In this document: positions 35,318 to 44,740 of the stretch, piece after piece
How the letters are laid out: each line of letters opens with the position of its first letter
Position numbering within the stretch: position 1 is the stretch's first letter
NCBI GenBank assembly: GCA_016795465.1
Contig: JAEUHK010000030.1
Span: forward strand, 209,003 to 273,002
Origin: Verrucomicrobiaceae bacterium
Lineage (GTDB): Bacteria > Verrucomicrobiota > Verrucomicrobiia > Verrucomicrobiales > Verrucomicrobiaceae
Reading direction: 5' to 3'
Length of the DNA stretch: 64,000 nt
Program-made: the position numbers and the translations under genes
The notes under the pieces: model-generated
What the model saw: only the letters and a program-made list of their open reading frames with translations
What the model was told of the DNA's origin: nothing
Database searches by the model: none

Positions 35318-36520
35318 TTAGCGAATCAATCCCCAGTTCCGGCCGAAGGGGAAGTAGCAGAACAGCGCCGGGCCGACGAGATTCCGCTCGGGGACGGGGC
35401 CCCAGTAGCGGCTGTCGGAGCTGTTGTAGCTGTTGTCGCCCATGGCCCAGTATTGCTCGACCCCGAGGGTCTTCTGATTGCCGGGAGAGAGCATCTGGAT
35501 GGCACCGTAGCCGCGATACTTGCCCTCTTTGGCGGCCACGCGCTTCATGCCCATCTCCTCGGCAGGCTTGCCATTGATCCAAAGCTCGGGCGTCTTCACC
35601 TCCAGCGTATCGCCGGGCACACCGACGAGGCGTTTGATGTAATGCTGGGAGCCCTGCTCGGCAGGAACGTTCATGTAGGGGCTGCGGATATCCTTCGTGG
35701 TGAAGACAAAGACCTCACCACGCACCGGCTGGCGGAAGTGGTAGGCGAATTTGTTCACAAGCACATGGTCGCCGGTGTCGAGTGTGCCACGGGCAAGCGT
35801 CTGGCCTTTGGTGATGAGCTGGCCGCCGAGTGCGAAGGGCGAATACTGGCCCACCATGTCCGGCGTGACGTTGTCCGTCTTCATCTGCGGATAGGCTCCG
35901 ACGTAGCTGAAGAGGCCGAGGTTGTAGTGCGTGTTGATGAGCTGAGACATCGGGGCCCAGATCCAGATGGTGTGGCCGTCTTCAAAGTGGAGGCGGCAAT
36001 GCGTGAAGAAGCCCAAGATACCATGCTCGGTGAGCGGATCGGTGCGGCGGATGCGTCCGGTGTGGTCGGAGACGACGTTGATGTAGCTGCGGCCGGTGAC
36101 GAAGTCCTTCGCCATGCCAAAGACGTTTGGCGTGGTGTCCTCCTCGGTGTGGTTGGCCACGATGCCATACAGCGTGGGCTGCATCGAGCCCGTGGGGATT
36201 TTAAAGGGCTGCAGCAGGTAGCTGCGGATGCCGAAAGCGACCACGATTGCCACAAAGAAGACTTCGATGTTGTCCGCGATGTCGGAGGGCTGTGCTCCGG
36301 GCAGGGCACGTTCGCAGACTTTGTTGATCTCATCGCTCAGCGTGTCGATGCGGGCCTTGTCCCGTGCCCGCATGGCGTCCTCGAGGCTGCTGCGCAGGGA
36401 GGTGATCTCCAGGAGCTTCTCCTCTGGCAGGATGTCACGCTTGTAATTGATGAAGCGGGTGACGCCCTTGTGCAGGAGTTTGGCGTGCTTGAGATAGCGT
36501 GGGGTGAGAAAGGAGAGCAT
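35318..36520 (-). CDS. lepB: signal peptidase I with large insertion
   Basis: A 400-residue inner-membrane protease that removes Sec signal peptides. The membrane helix is at about 86-104, followed by 'PFKIPTGSMQPTL' with the nucleophile Ser112. The catalytic Lys is K296 in 'HYIKRLVGVPGDTL', and the C-terminal box is 'MGDNSYNSSDSRYWGPVP'. Between Ser112 and 'DTGDHVLVNKFAY' (about 248-260) lies a ~130-residue insertion that E. coli LepB does not have in this place. A charged N-terminal ~80-residue helical region precedes the membrane helix. It starts 150 bp from the divergent mscL gene. Confidence 0.93.
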   Translation of the reverse strand: MLSFLTPRYLKHAKLLHKGVTRFINYKRDILPEEKLLEITSLRSSLEDAMRARDKARIDTLSDEINKVCERALPGAQPSDIADNIEVFFVAIVVAFGIRSYLLQPFKIPTGSMQPTLYGIVANHTEEDTTPNVFGMAKDFVTGRSYINVVSDHTGRIRRTDPLTEHGILGFFTHCRLHFEDGHTIWIWAPMSQLINTHYNLGLFSYVGAYPQMKTDNVTPDMVGQYSPFALGGQLITKGQTLARGTLDTGDHVLVNKFAYHFRQPVRGEVFVFTTKDIRSPYMNVPAEQGSQHYIKRLVGVPGDTLEVKTPELWINGKPAEEMGMKRVAAKEGKYRGYGAIQMLSPGNQKTLGVEQYWAMGDNSYNSSDSRYWGPVPERNLVGPALFCYFPFGRNWGLIR

Positions 36521-36669
36521 CTGGGGGGTGAGGCGGGGCGCACTTCAAACGGCCCGAGGCGCGGCGCAATCGCAAACCGGACGAAGTTTGGCCGGGGAGA
36601 TTTTTATTGACGGTCTGGCACGCGGCGTGGTCTCAAGGAGGCCAACCCTTAACCTAACAGCCCAGACTT

Positions 36670-37086
36670 ATGCTCGACGAATTCAAAAAGTTCATCCTCA
36701 AAGGTAACGTGGTGGACCTCTCCACCGGTGTGATCATTGGCGCCGCCTTCGGCGGTATCGTGACGTCCTTCACCAAAGGCATCGTGGAACCCATCCTGCG
36801 CCTGATCCCCGGCGGCGGCGAAAACGTCAAAGGCCTCGCCTTCGAGATCGGCGACAAGTTCAAGGACGACAAAGGCAACCTCGTTCCGAATATGATCGAC
36901 CTGAATGTGATCGTAAATGCCTCGATCAACTTCCTGATCACGGCGGCCGTTGTCTTTTTTGTGATCATCAAGCCGCTGAACAAGCTCATGTCCATGATGA
37001 AGAAAGAGGAGGCCGCCGCCCCGCCCCCTGCCCCGCCGGCGGATGTGGTGCTGCTAACGGAAATCCGTGATTTGCTGAAGAAGTAA
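36670..37086 (+). CDS. mscL: large-conductance mechanosensitive channel
   Basis: A 138-residue two-helix channel that opens under membrane tension to relieve osmotic shock. The N-terminus 'EFKKFILKGNVVDLSTGVII' and TM1 'GAAFGGIVTSFTKGI' are typical. TM2 is 'INFLITAAVVFFVIIKPLN', followed by a charged 'KKEEAAAPPPAPP' linker and the C-terminal helix 'LTEIRDLLKK' of the pentameric bundle. The leader has an AGGAGG at about 36637 that is too far from the ATG to serve it. It is monocistronic, with a terminator directly downstream. Confidence 0.97.
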   Translation: MLDEFKKFILKGNVVDLSTGVIIGAAFGGIVTSFTKGIVEPILRLIPGGGENVKGLAFEIGDKFKDDKGNLVPNMIDLNVIVNASINFLITAAVVFFVIIKPLNKLMSMMKKEEAAAPPPAPPADVVLLTEIRDLLKK

Positions 37087-37111
37087 GCGCTGGAGACCTT
37101 TCGCGATCTCA

Positions 37112-37150
37112 CGCCCGCCCGGTGCCTGCCGCGGCGGGCGTTTCGTTTTT
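37112..37150 (+). terminator. rho-independent terminator after mscL
   Basis: An 8-bp GC stem (37112-37119 with 37133-37140) is followed by TTTCGTTTTT, starting 26 nt past the mscL stop codon. Confidence 0.85.
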
Positions 37151-37191
37151 GGTGTTTGAAGACGGAAAAGGCCTCGCCACTGCTTCGGGGC

Positions 37192-38127
37192 ATGCCGCTC
37201 GCTTATTACCTGCACGATCTGAACCCGAAGCTCATCCAGTTCACGGACACTCTTGGCATTCAATGGTATGGGCTGGCCTATGTGACGGGCTTTTACCTGA
37301 CCTATCTCGTGATGCGTTTCCTGGCCCGCAAAGGCCTCTCGCAGATCGCGGAGAAAGACGTGGGCGATTTCATCACCGGCGTGGCCCTGTTCGGCGTGAT
37401 CCTCGGCGGTCGGTTGGGCTACATGCTGCTGTACAACTGGGATGAGTTCATCCGCCGCCCGTGGATCTTTTTCATGCTGCATCAAGGCGGCATGGCGAGC
37501 CATGGTGGCATCGCCGGAGTGGCGCTCTACTGCCTCTGGTATGCACGAAAGCACCGCATCTCATGGACGGGCATCGGTGACACGATCGTCTGCGGAGCAC
37601 CGCTGGGCATCTTCCTCGGCCGCATCGCCAATTTCATCAATGGCGAGCTGTTTGGCCGCGTGACGAATGTGTCATGGGCGATGCAATTCCCCACCGAACT
37701 GCTTCACGAGGACTTTATGAAGCAAGGCGGCGAACGCTTGCCGATGCCGGACTACCTCCAGCACAGCCCGGACATCATCGCGTGGTTCGAAAAGTATCGC
37801 GGAGGCCGTGCGGAGCTGGCGAACATCCTACACCCGCGGCACCCTTCGCAGCTCTATGAGGCCCTCGGTGAAGGTTTGCTGCTCACGGCGGCACTTTTGC
37901 TCATCCGGGTGAAGTGGCCGAAAGCACCGCATGGCATCATCACCGGGCTTTTCTTCCTGTTTTATGCCGTGATCCGCATTGCGCTCGAAGGCGTGCGCCA
38001 GCCGGACAGCGGCTCGGAGATGATCATGGGGCTGACGAAGGGCCAATTCTTCTCCACCTTCATGATCGTGGCCGGACTGGCCTTCATCGCCTTTGGCTGG
38101 CTGACGAGGTCGAAGCGTGCCGCTTAG
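37192..38127 (+). CDS. lgt: prolipoprotein diacylglyceryl transferase
   Basis: A 311-residue inner-membrane enzyme that attaches diacylglycerol to the lipobox cysteine of lipoproteins. Seven hydrophobic segments are evident. Conserved blocks are 'GIQWYGLAYVTGFY', 'MASHGGIAG' (catalytic region), 'LGRIANFINGELFGR' (Lgt signature, with Ala for the usual Gly) and 'PRHPSQLYEALGEG'. An insertion of ~40 residues between the signature and HPSQLYEA contains 'MPDYLQHSPDIIAWFEKYR'. ATG 37192 was chosen; a TTG at 37156 adds residues with no family match. The stop overlaps the convergent kinase gene by 4 nt. Confidence 0.95.
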   Translation: MPLAYYLHDLNPKLIQFTDTLGIQWYGLAYVTGFYLTYLVMRFLARKGLSQIAEKDVGDFITGVALFGVILGGRLGYMLLYNWDEFIRRPWIFFMLHQGGMASHGGIAGVALYCLWYARKHRISWTGIGDTIVCGAPLGIFLGRIANFINGELFGRVTNVSWAMQFPTELLHEDFMKQGGERLPMPDYLQHSPDIIAWFEKYRGGRAELANILHPRHPSQLYEALGEGLLLTAALLLIRVKWPKAPHGIITGLFFLFYAVIRIALEGVRQPDSGSEMIMGLTKGQFFSTFMIVAGLAFIAFGWLTRSKRAA

Positions 38128-40955
38128 AAATTGAGCGCCACTTGGGCGGCCTCCTGCACGAGGGCGGGCGGAATGACGCGGCGGAAGTCATCGAGGCTCA
38201 CGGGCTTCGTGAGGAAGGCGTTCATGCCGACATCGCGGCACTCTTCCTTCACACCGACGAGGGCGTGGCCTGTCATGGCGATGATGGCGGGCTGGTGCTT
38301 GAGCTGGAAATTGCCGCGAATGGCCCGCGTGGCATCAATGCCGCCCATCACGGGCATCTGCAGATCCATGAAGATGATGTCGAAGGGCATCTGCGAGACC
38401 ATTTCGACGGCTTCCTGGCCGTTGTTGGCGACATCGATCTTCGAATAGCCCAGGCGCTGGAGCAGCATGCAGGCGATCTTTTGATTCAACGGCTGATCCT
38501 CAACGAGCAGGATGCGGGCAGGATGCTGCGAGGCAAAGCTCTCGCCTCCCTCCGCCTTCGCGGCCTTTTGAATGGCGCGGTTCGTGGACTGGGAAATCTG
38601 CGCATCGTGCCCGCCTGCTGCCGCACGCGAGCCTGAAGGCTCCGCGGGCATATCCGGCTCATGAGCGGGAGCGACCTCCACAGGTGCCGCGGTGGCCATC
38701 ACGGGCTGCGCAGGCGGCATCACGCTGAGCATGTGCGCACCATACTGCGGCGGCGCGGCCGGTGCAGGCGCGGCATAACCTTGCGGCTGCAGCATCGGCA
38801 TGCCCTGCGGCACCACAGACTGGACCTGCGGTGCTGCCCAGGCCTGCTGTGGTGCAGGCTGCGGCACGGCACGAGCATTGATCTGAGGTGCGGCGGCACC
38901 GGCGATGGGTGCGGTGACGACACGACGCGGCATGCGGAAGAGCTCTGCCATGCTGCGGAGGAGATCGCGACGCTTGATGGGCTTTGAGAGGCCGACATGG
39001 CGACTGCCCGCGGGCGGCGCAAACCGTGCCCGATCGAGCTTTGCACGCGTGATCGAGAGGTAAGTGATGATGGCAGCACCTTTCGCCGCGGCGACACGCA
39101 GCAGCGGTGCGGCCTCCTCCGGCTTCATGCGCATGATATCGAGGATGAAGAGCCCGGTCTCCTCCAGCGTGTGATCGAGCTCATCCGGTGATGCCTCACG
39201 CATGACATTGACCTTCATGCTCCAGCCCATGAGGCACTGATTGAGCACCTGCTGCGTCGTGGGATGCGAGCTGTAGAAGACGACTGGCCTTGTCTTGACG
39301 ATTTCGAGCCAGCCGACCTCTTCCTCGCGGTTTTCATCATCGGCGGCGACGGTGAGCGGCAGCTCGAAGAAGAAGTCGGAACCCTTGCCAGCCTCGCTGA
39401 CGACCGAAATCTCACCTTTCATGAGGCGGATGAGCTTTTTCGAAATGGCGAGGCCGAGGCCGGTGCCGCCATACTTGCGGGTAGTGGAGGCATCGGCCTG
39501 GGTGAAGGCCTGGAAGAGCATGGCCACCTTTTCCGCCGGGATGCCGATGCCGGTGTCGCGCACGGAGAAGTGCAGCATGTTGCGGTCTCCCTCGGGACTG
39601 TTGCGGGTGATCTGGCGGACGAGCAGGAGGATTTCGCCCTTTTCGGTGAACTTGATGGCATTGCCGACGAGGTTGACGAGCACCTGCTTGATGCGCTGGA
39701 AGTCGCCGACGAACTTGCGCGGCAACGCAGGATCGATGTGCACGTTGATCTCCAGATTCTTCTCGGCTGCGCGATGCGAGAAGACATCCATCGTCTCGGC
39801 GACGAGCTTTTCGACATCCACGGGGATGCTCTCGATCTCCATTTTAGCGGATTCGAGCTTCGAGAAGTCGAGAATGTCATTGATGACGTGAAGCAGCGAT
39901 TCACCTGACGAGCGAATCATGCGCACCAGTTCCTCCTGCTCGGGCTCGAGGCCCATTTCGATGAGCAGCGAGGTGGTGCCGATGATGCCATTCATCGGCG
40001 TGCGGATCTCATGCGACATGTTCGCGAGGAAATCCCCCTTGGCGGCCGCGGCATTCTCGGCCGAACGTCGGGCGGCTTCGAACTCGGCGATGAGCATCTG
40101 CTTGCGCTGCTCCTCCTGGGCCACGTGCTCGATCATTTTGTTAAACTCCCCCTGCACGTAGGCGAGATCGTCAAAGCCGCTGGCGGGCAGGCGGGAGGTC
40201 AGATTACCCGTCCGCATGGACTGGAAGGCCTGGATGAGAGCACCCGTCTTCTTGGTGATGCCACGCCCGAGGAAAAAGAAGCCGATGACGGCCGGAATCA
40301 GGCCGATGCAGGCCCCGAGCGTAGGAACAAGCATGCGACCGGCATTGAACAAATGCGCAAACTGCACCTGCGGCTGGCGTGCGATGAACACCCCGGCCAC
40401 ACGGCCGTCTTTGTTGTAAAGCGGCGCGGCGGAGATGATCCACGCGGTCTCAGTCTCGATATGTGGCTCGCGGCTCGTGCTCGTATCCACGATCACGAGG
40501 CTGGTGCCGGCCATCACGCGATAGACGAGGTTGTCGAGCATGCCATAGCCGATGTCTTTCTCAGGCCACGCCTTTGCGGCGGGAATGATCGCGACGGGGG
40601 GCGACTTGGCGATGGGCTGCGTGCCCTTCCCCGTGCGTGGAGCGATGATATCGACCTCCAAGCCGAGCTGCTCGATCGCTGGTGGCACATCGACCGTCTG
40701 CACACGCATGCGCAGGAGTGTCTCATTCTCCCACGTGAGGCGGACGGAGCCAGAGCGTTCATTGTCAGACAGGGCCTGCCGGTTCAGTTCCATCTGCCCA
40801 GCCAGCGCCACCGAGCCTAGGTAGGAGGTCTGCGAGTAGCGCAGCGTGAGAAACTCCTGCCAAAGGAAGGCCACCGCCGTCGCCATGGCCGCGATGACCA
40901 CGGCAATCATGCCGAGGATCGTGAAGCGATTGGCGATCTGAAAGGTGAACTTCAT
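38124..40955 (-). CDS. hybrid sensor histidine kinase with degenerate and intact receiver domains
   Basis: A 943-residue membrane kinase. TM1 is at ~11-33, then an extracytoplasmic sensor (~35-205, Cache-like), TM2 at ~208-230, HAMP, and HisKA with H315 in 'ANMSHEIRTPMNG'. The ATPase domain has 'LVNLVGNAIKFT', 'VRDTGIGIP' and 'GGTGLGLAIS'. A receiver-like domain follows in which the N-terminal acidic pair is lost ('VVFYSSHPT') although 'FILDIM' remains. After a Pro/Ala/Gln-rich linker comes a canonical receiver ('ILLVEDQPLN', 'IIFMDLQMPVMGG', 'FLTKPVS'). It is last in the pseudopilin operon, 25 nt after the response regulator. Confidence 0.92.
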   Translation of the reverse strand: MKFTFQIANRFTILGMIAVVIAAMATAVAFLWQEFLTLRYSQTSYLGSVALAGQMELNRQALSDNERSGSVRLTWENETLLRMRVQTVDVPPAIEQLGLEVDIIAPRTGKGTQPIAKSPPVAIIPAAKAWPEKDIGYGMLDNLVYRVMAGTSLVIVDTSTSREPHIETETAWIISAAPLYNKDGRVAGVFIARQPQVQFAHLFNAGRMLVPTLGACIGLIPAVIGFFFLGRGITKKTGALIQAFQSMRTGNLTSRLPASGFDDLAYVQGEFNKMIEHVAQEEQRKQMLIAEFEAARRSAENAAAAKGDFLANMSHEIRTPMNGIIGTTSLLIEMGLEPEQEELVRMIRSSGESLLHVINDILDFSKLESAKMEIESIPVDVEKLVAETMDVFSHRAAEKNLEINVHIDPALPRKFVGDFQRIKQVLVNLVGNAIKFTEKGEILLLVRQITRNSPEGDRNMLHFSVRDTGIGIPAEKVAMLFQAFTQADASTTRKYGGTGLGLAISKKLIRLMKGEISVVSEAGKGSDFFFELPLTVAADDENREEEVGWLEIVKTRPVVFYSSHPTTQQVLNQCLMGWSMKVNVMREASPDELDHTLEETGLFILDIMRMKPEEAAPLLRVAAAKGAAIITYLSITRAKLDRARFAPPAGSRHVGLSKPIKRRDLLRSMAELFRMPRRVVTAPIAGAAAPQINARAVPQPAPQQAWAAPQVQSVVPQGMPMLQPQGYAAPAPAAPPQYGAHMLSVMPPAQPVMATAAPVEVAPAHEPDMPAEPSGSRAAAGGHDAQISQSTNRAIQKAAKAEGGESFASQHPARILLVEDQPLNQKIACMLLQRLGYSKIDVANNGQEAVEMVSQMPFDIIFMDLQMPVMGGIDATRAIRGNFQLKHQPAIIAMTGHALVGVKEECRDVGMNAFLTKPVSLDDFRRVIPPALVQEAAQVALNF

Positions 40956-40980
40956 GAGCAGGCGCGTGAGTCAGTGTTTT

Positions 40981-41529
40981 TCAGACGTGCCGGGCAAATT
41001 CCGCCGGCTGGGGCATGGCGGCATACGGGTCAAACGAGCCACCGTGCACCTGCTCATGATGGCCGTGCTCGGGCATATGCGGCTCCGCATGCATTGGTTG
41101 ATCGACCACGCGGGCGATGGCACGACGGACCGCCGTGCAGAGAATGTCAGGCGTGTAGGGCTTTCCGAGCACGTCATAGAAGCCGATGGCCTGGCAGAGC
41201 TCCCGTGCATCCTCCTGGAAGTATCCGCTGCAGGCAATCACGGGCAGCTCGGGATCGATTTGATGCAATTGATCGAGCGCCTCGAAACCGGACAGGCCGC
41301 CGGGCATGGTGAGATCGAGCACACAGGCCGCGTAGCGATTGCCATTGGCGAGTGCTTGCATGAGCAATTCGACGGCTTGATCGCCGGAGGAGGCGCAAAC
41401 AACCTCAAAGCCCTGGGAGGCAAGCACGGCACGGCCTACAGCGAGCACCTGGGGTTCATCGTCGATGACGAGGACCACGCTGGAGGCGAAGGAAGGCTCA
41501 GGGGTAATGATGGTGGTGGGTATTTCCAT
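40981..41529 (-). CDS. stand-alone response regulator (receiver domain) with His-rich tail
   Basis: A 182-residue single-receiver protein. It has the acidic pair in 'LVIDDEPQVLA', the phospho-acceptor D72 in 'CVLDLTMPGG' and the Lys in 'VLGKPYTPD'. After residue ~140 comes a low-complexity tail with many histidines and methionines ('MHAEPHMPEHGHHEQVHGG') instead of an output domain. It probably signals by protein-protein contact, as CheY-type proteins do for pilus motors. It sits between the GspE/PilB-type ATPase gene (24 nt) and the hybrid kinase gene (25 nt), so the three are very likely one pathway. Confidence 0.9.
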   Translation of the reverse strand: MEIPTTIITPEPSFASSVVLVIDDEPQVLAVGRAVLASQGFEVVCASSGDQAVELLMQALANGNRYAACVLDLTMPGGLSGFEALDQLHQIDPELPVIACSGYFQEDARELCQAIGFYDVLGKPYTPDILCTAVRRAIARVVDQPMHAEPHMPEHGHHEQVHGGSFDPYAAMPQPAEFARHV

Positions 41530-41553
41530 ATGTCGAAAAGAGGTTCAGTGGGA

Positions 41554-43716
41554 TCACATGGCGGTGTAGCTGAGGCATTTGATCTCCTCGAGCGAGGTGG
41601 AGCCGGAGATGACCTGGGCGAGGCCTTCTTGATAAAGAGACCTGAAGCCCGTCTTGAAGGCCGCGGCGCGCATGGCGCTCATCGGGGCGGCTTCTTCAAT
41701 GAGGTCTCGCAGCTCGGAATTCATCTCACACAGCTCCATGAGAGCCACACGGCCCGCGTAGCCGGTGCCATGGCACTCATCGCAACCACGAGCCTCGAAG
41801 ATGGGCGTGGTGAGCGGCTGTGAGATCACCTGCTGCCTGGCCATGAGTTCCTGAATCTCCTGCGAGACGGGCACGGGCTGCTTGCAGTAGCTGCAAAGAC
41901 GGCGTGCAAGACGCTGCGCCTGCGAAAGAGCGAGCGAGTCCGCCAGGAGGTATTTTTCGACGCCCATGGCAAGCAAACGCGTGACAGCACGCAGCGAGTC
42001 ATTCGCATGGAGGGTGGTCAGCACCAAGTGGCCGGTGAGCGAGGCATTCACCGCCGCTCCCGCCGTCTCCGCGTCACGAGACTCACCGATCAGAATGATG
42101 TCCGGGTCAGCGCGGAGCAGGGCACGGAGGCCGTTGGCGAAATCGAGGCCGCGGGCATTGTTGGTCTGCGTCTGGTTGATGCCCTCGATCTCGTATTCGA
42201 TGGGGTCTTCGATGGTCTGGATGTTTACCCCATCATCGTTCACGCTGTTGAGCAGGGCATAAAGTGTGGTCGTCTTACCCGAACCCGTGGGCCCCGTTAC
42301 GAGCACGAGCCCCTGGTCACGGCTCATCGTGCGTGTGAGGATGTCAATCTGGCGCTGGCCGAGGTTGAAGTCCGAAAGACGCTTCACGCCGTCCTGCTTG
42401 TCGAGGAAGCGCATGATGAGCTTTTGGAACTCACGACGCGTGGGGACGGCAGCAAGACGCACATCAACGCGACGACGGCCGACGGAAAGGGCCAGACGAC
42501 CGTCCTGACACTCGGCGCGGCTTTGATTGATGCCCGCCCAGTTTTTAATGAGGGCCACAAAACGGTTATGCAGGCTCTCGGGAGCCGTCATGATCGTCTT
42601 CATGGTCCCGTCCATGCGGGCGCGGAAGCGGGTGAAGTTATAAAACTTCTCCAAGTGAAGGTCAGATGCGCGGCAGCGGATGGCGGTGAAGAGCGCCCAC
42701 TGCACGAGTTCTTCGGCAGAGTGGTTCGGATTCTGCGGATTGACCCGAGCCATGTCCTCCGGCGCGATTTCGACGACGTTCGCATCGTCCGCCACGGTGA
42801 GCGTGGCGTTGTCCATTGATGCGACGGCACTCGGATCGAAGGTGGCGCCGGCACGATTGATGGCGTCACGGATCGTGGCCACGTCAGCGAGCACGGGCAC
42901 GATCTTGATGGCGGCATTGCCCATCGAGAGCCACTCGTCCTCGAACTTGTAGCAGTCTCCCGTCTCGCTCAGCATGAAGCAGACGTGCCTGCCGATGTAG
43001 AGAGGATAAACCGCGTGCCGTTCCAACAATGGCAGGGGGAAGAAGGTCTGGCGCTGGGCCTCGGCAGCGCTGAGCGCCAACTGCTTCCCTCCGCTGACGA
43101 GGTATTGCAACGCCACGCCCAGATTGCGCTGCATGACGTTGAAGTTCGCGGACTCCAGCTTGTCCGACTTGCTCTTCTGGGCCTCGAAGAAGCCATTCAG
43201 CTTGGTCTTTTCCGAATCGTCATACGGATAATTGTCCGTGAGCCACTTGTAGGTTCCCTCGAGTCCCAGTTCGTCGAAACGAGGGGGCTGGAGCTGCTCC
43301 ATCTCATTGCTTTGTGAGATGGGCATCTGGCCAAAGCGGTTCACCAGGTCCTTGCGGGTGTTTTGATACTGCTCCGCAGTGACCAGGACACGAATGACAA
43401 GGAATGAAGGCACGCCCCAAAGGTCGCTCGCCCTCGGATTGTGATGCGCCATGACCAGCAGCGGGCCCAAGGTGGTGACTGGCAGCCACGGATCCGCCAC
43501 GTAAGGGACGCGACCGAGCTTCCGCACCAGTCTCTCAGCCTCCGGCGAGCAGCTTTCACGCAGAAGCGTGAGCGGGATCATGCCATACTGCAGCGCCATC
43601 CCCTCGATCGAGAGAATGGCGGACTGGCGGGCGTCAATTATCGCAGCCGACGGACTACTAGCAGCACCGAAGGATTTCGGAGCGTTGGGGGTCGGGATCT
43701 GGAGAACAGCTGGCAT
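41554..43716 (-). CDS. GspE/PilB-type assembly ATPase
   Basis: A 720-residue secretion/pilus extension ATPase. The N-terminal ~300 residues are an unusual MshEN-like region ('MALQYGMIPLTLLRES' and onward). The N2 domain includes 'CRASDLHLEKFYNFTRFRAR'. Walker A is 'GPTGSGKTTTLYALL' (~472-486), then 'NIQTIEDPIEYE', Walker B 'DPDIILIGESRD' and 'SLTGHLVLTTLHAND'. A zinc-binding tetracysteine is split as 'CSYC' and 'CDEC' (about 608-650). This Cys4 insert marks the extension ATPases. It drives polymerisation of the pseudopilins encoded just upstream. Confidence 0.92.
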   Translation of the reverse strand: MPAVLQIPTPNAPKSFGAASSPSAAIIDARQSAILSIEGMALQYGMIPLTLLRESCSPEAERLVRKLGRVPYVADPWLPVTTLGPLLVMAHHNPRASDLWGVPSFLVIRVLVTAEQYQNTRKDLVNRFGQMPISQSNEMEQLQPPRFDELGLEGTYKWLTDNYPYDDSEKTKLNGFFEAQKSKSDKLESANFNVMQRNLGVALQYLVSGGKQLALSAAEAQRQTFFPLPLLERHAVYPLYIGRHVCFMLSETGDCYKFEDEWLSMGNAAIKIVPVLADVATIRDAINRAGATFDPSAVASMDNATLTVADDANVVEIAPEDMARVNPQNPNHSAEELVQWALFTAIRCRASDLHLEKFYNFTRFRARMDGTMKTIMTAPESLHNRFVALIKNWAGINQSRAECQDGRLALSVGRRRVDVRLAAVPTRREFQKLIMRFLDKQDGVKRLSDFNLGQRQIDILTRTMSRDQGLVLVTGPTGSGKTTTLYALLNSVNDDGVNIQTIEDPIEYEIEGINQTQTNNARGLDFANGLRALLRADPDIILIGESRDAETAGAAVNASLTGHLVLTTLHANDSLRAVTRLLAMGVEKYLLADSLALSQAQRLARRLCSYCKQPVPVSQEIQELMARQQVISQPLTTPIFEARGCDECHGTGYAGRVALMELCEMNSELRDLIEEAAPMSAMRAAAFKTGFRSLYQEGLAQVISGSTSLEEIKCLSYTAM

Positions 43717-43752
43717 GAGGGCGTGTGGGAAAGTGCGGGCGCATGAAGGAGG

Positions 43753-44277
43753 TCAGCGCCCCGCCATCTGGAAATTCGGGGGAAAGACAAAAGCGGTCGT
43801 GAAATCGGTGCCGTCGAAATTCATCTTGATACCCGTGCCCGCGGTGCCCGGGCTGAGCAGCTCGTATCCACGGCCAACCCAGCGGATGCGGTAGTCGGTG
43901 GCATTGCTGCTGACGAGCGGGTTGTAACGTGGGTCAAAGTAGGGCGATCCCACTTTGGCCCGGTCGATGTCAGGATTGCGATACTGAATCGTGCGCAGCA
44001 CCACCATCTCATCGGCACCGCTGGAATCCATGCGGTTAAAAACCATCTCATAATTCTGCTGCGCGAAGGTGTGCAGCGCCCGGTTCAGAGACTCCACCCG
44101 GTCCGAGGCAATCACCACCTTAGAGCTGTCCAACAGGGATGGAAATGTGTTCACCGCAATCGTGGCCAGCCCCCCGAGGATGGAGATCACGATGACAAGT
44201 TCCGTCATGGAGAAACCCGCTGCTCCACAATAGGAGCCGCGGTGTTTTTTGGGGGAACTGTGCATGGTGCGCGTCAT
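43753..44277 (-). CDS. type IV pilin/pseudopilin-like protein 3
   Basis: A 174-residue protein with a class III prepilin leader. A basic/hydrophilic leader ends in Gly, then 'FSMTELVIVISILGGLATIA' with the conserved Glu at +5 starts the N-terminal helix. Prepilin peptidase would cut before Phe. The C-terminal domain contains 'YRIRWVGRGYELLSPGTAGT' and is beta-rich, as in GspG/GspH-like pseudopilins. A second in-frame Met two codons in ('MHSSP') is an equally possible start. It is third in a row of three pseudopilin genes, followed by the ATPase gene. Confidence 0.9.
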   Translation of the reverse strand: MTRTMHSSPKKHRGSYCGAAGFSMTELVIVISILGGLATIAVNTFPSLLDSSKVVIASDRVESLNRALHTFAQQNYEMVFNRMDSSGADEMVVLRTIQYRNPDIDRAKVGSPYFDPRYNPLVSSNATDYRIRWVGRGYELLSPGTAGTGIKMNFDGTDFTTAFVFPPNFQMAGR

Positions 44278-44290
44278 CGTCCGCAGGCCG

Positions 44291-44716
44291 TCAGTAGAGG
44301 ATGGTGGTGAGATTGGGGTCCTTTAGCCCGACCTTGGACATGGACAGAATCGATGATGGGAAGGTCACGCTGTAGCCAGAGGGCATAAAGGCTGTCAGCG
44401 TGGTCTCCGCGTAGCTGAGATAGGGCAGCAAAAGATTGTATTTGGCCGTCGATGAGGCAGCGGCGGTCCAGTCGGCAGCCGCTTGGGAACGGCCACGCAC
44501 CTGGATAAAGCTCGCCTGGGCGAGGTTGAGGGCCTCCGCTCGTGCGATGGCCAGATTCTTTTCACTATCTGACCGCATGCGTGCCACCGACGGGATGGCG
44601 AGGAAGGCGATGATGCCGATGATCGACACGCAGGCCATCATTTCGACGAGGGAGAACCCCGTCCGGCCACGGCGGGCCGCGGCGGCCGGCAGGGAAGCTG
44701 ATTGGGTAGGATTCAT
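44291..44716 (-). CDS. type IV pilin/pseudopilin-like protein 2
   Basis: A 141-residue protein with a prepilin cleavage site 'RTG/FSLVEMMACVSIIG' (Glu at +5) followed by the hydrophobic helix. The C-terminal part includes 'MPSGYSVTFPSSILSMSKV' and is short. ATG 44716 gives a leader of about 20 residues; the upstream Met (44725) is possible. It lies 13 nt before the third pseudopilin gene and 24 nt after the first. Confidence 0.88.
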   Translation of the reverse strand: MNPTQSASLPAAAARRGRTGFSLVEMMACVSIIGIIAFLAIPSVARMRSDSEKNLAIARAEALNLAQASFIQVRGRSQAAADWTAAASSTAKYNLLLPYLSYAETTLTAFMPSGYSVTFPSSILSMSKVGLKDPNLTTILY

Positions 44717-44740
44717 GAGGTGCAATGGCGGTTGAAAAGG

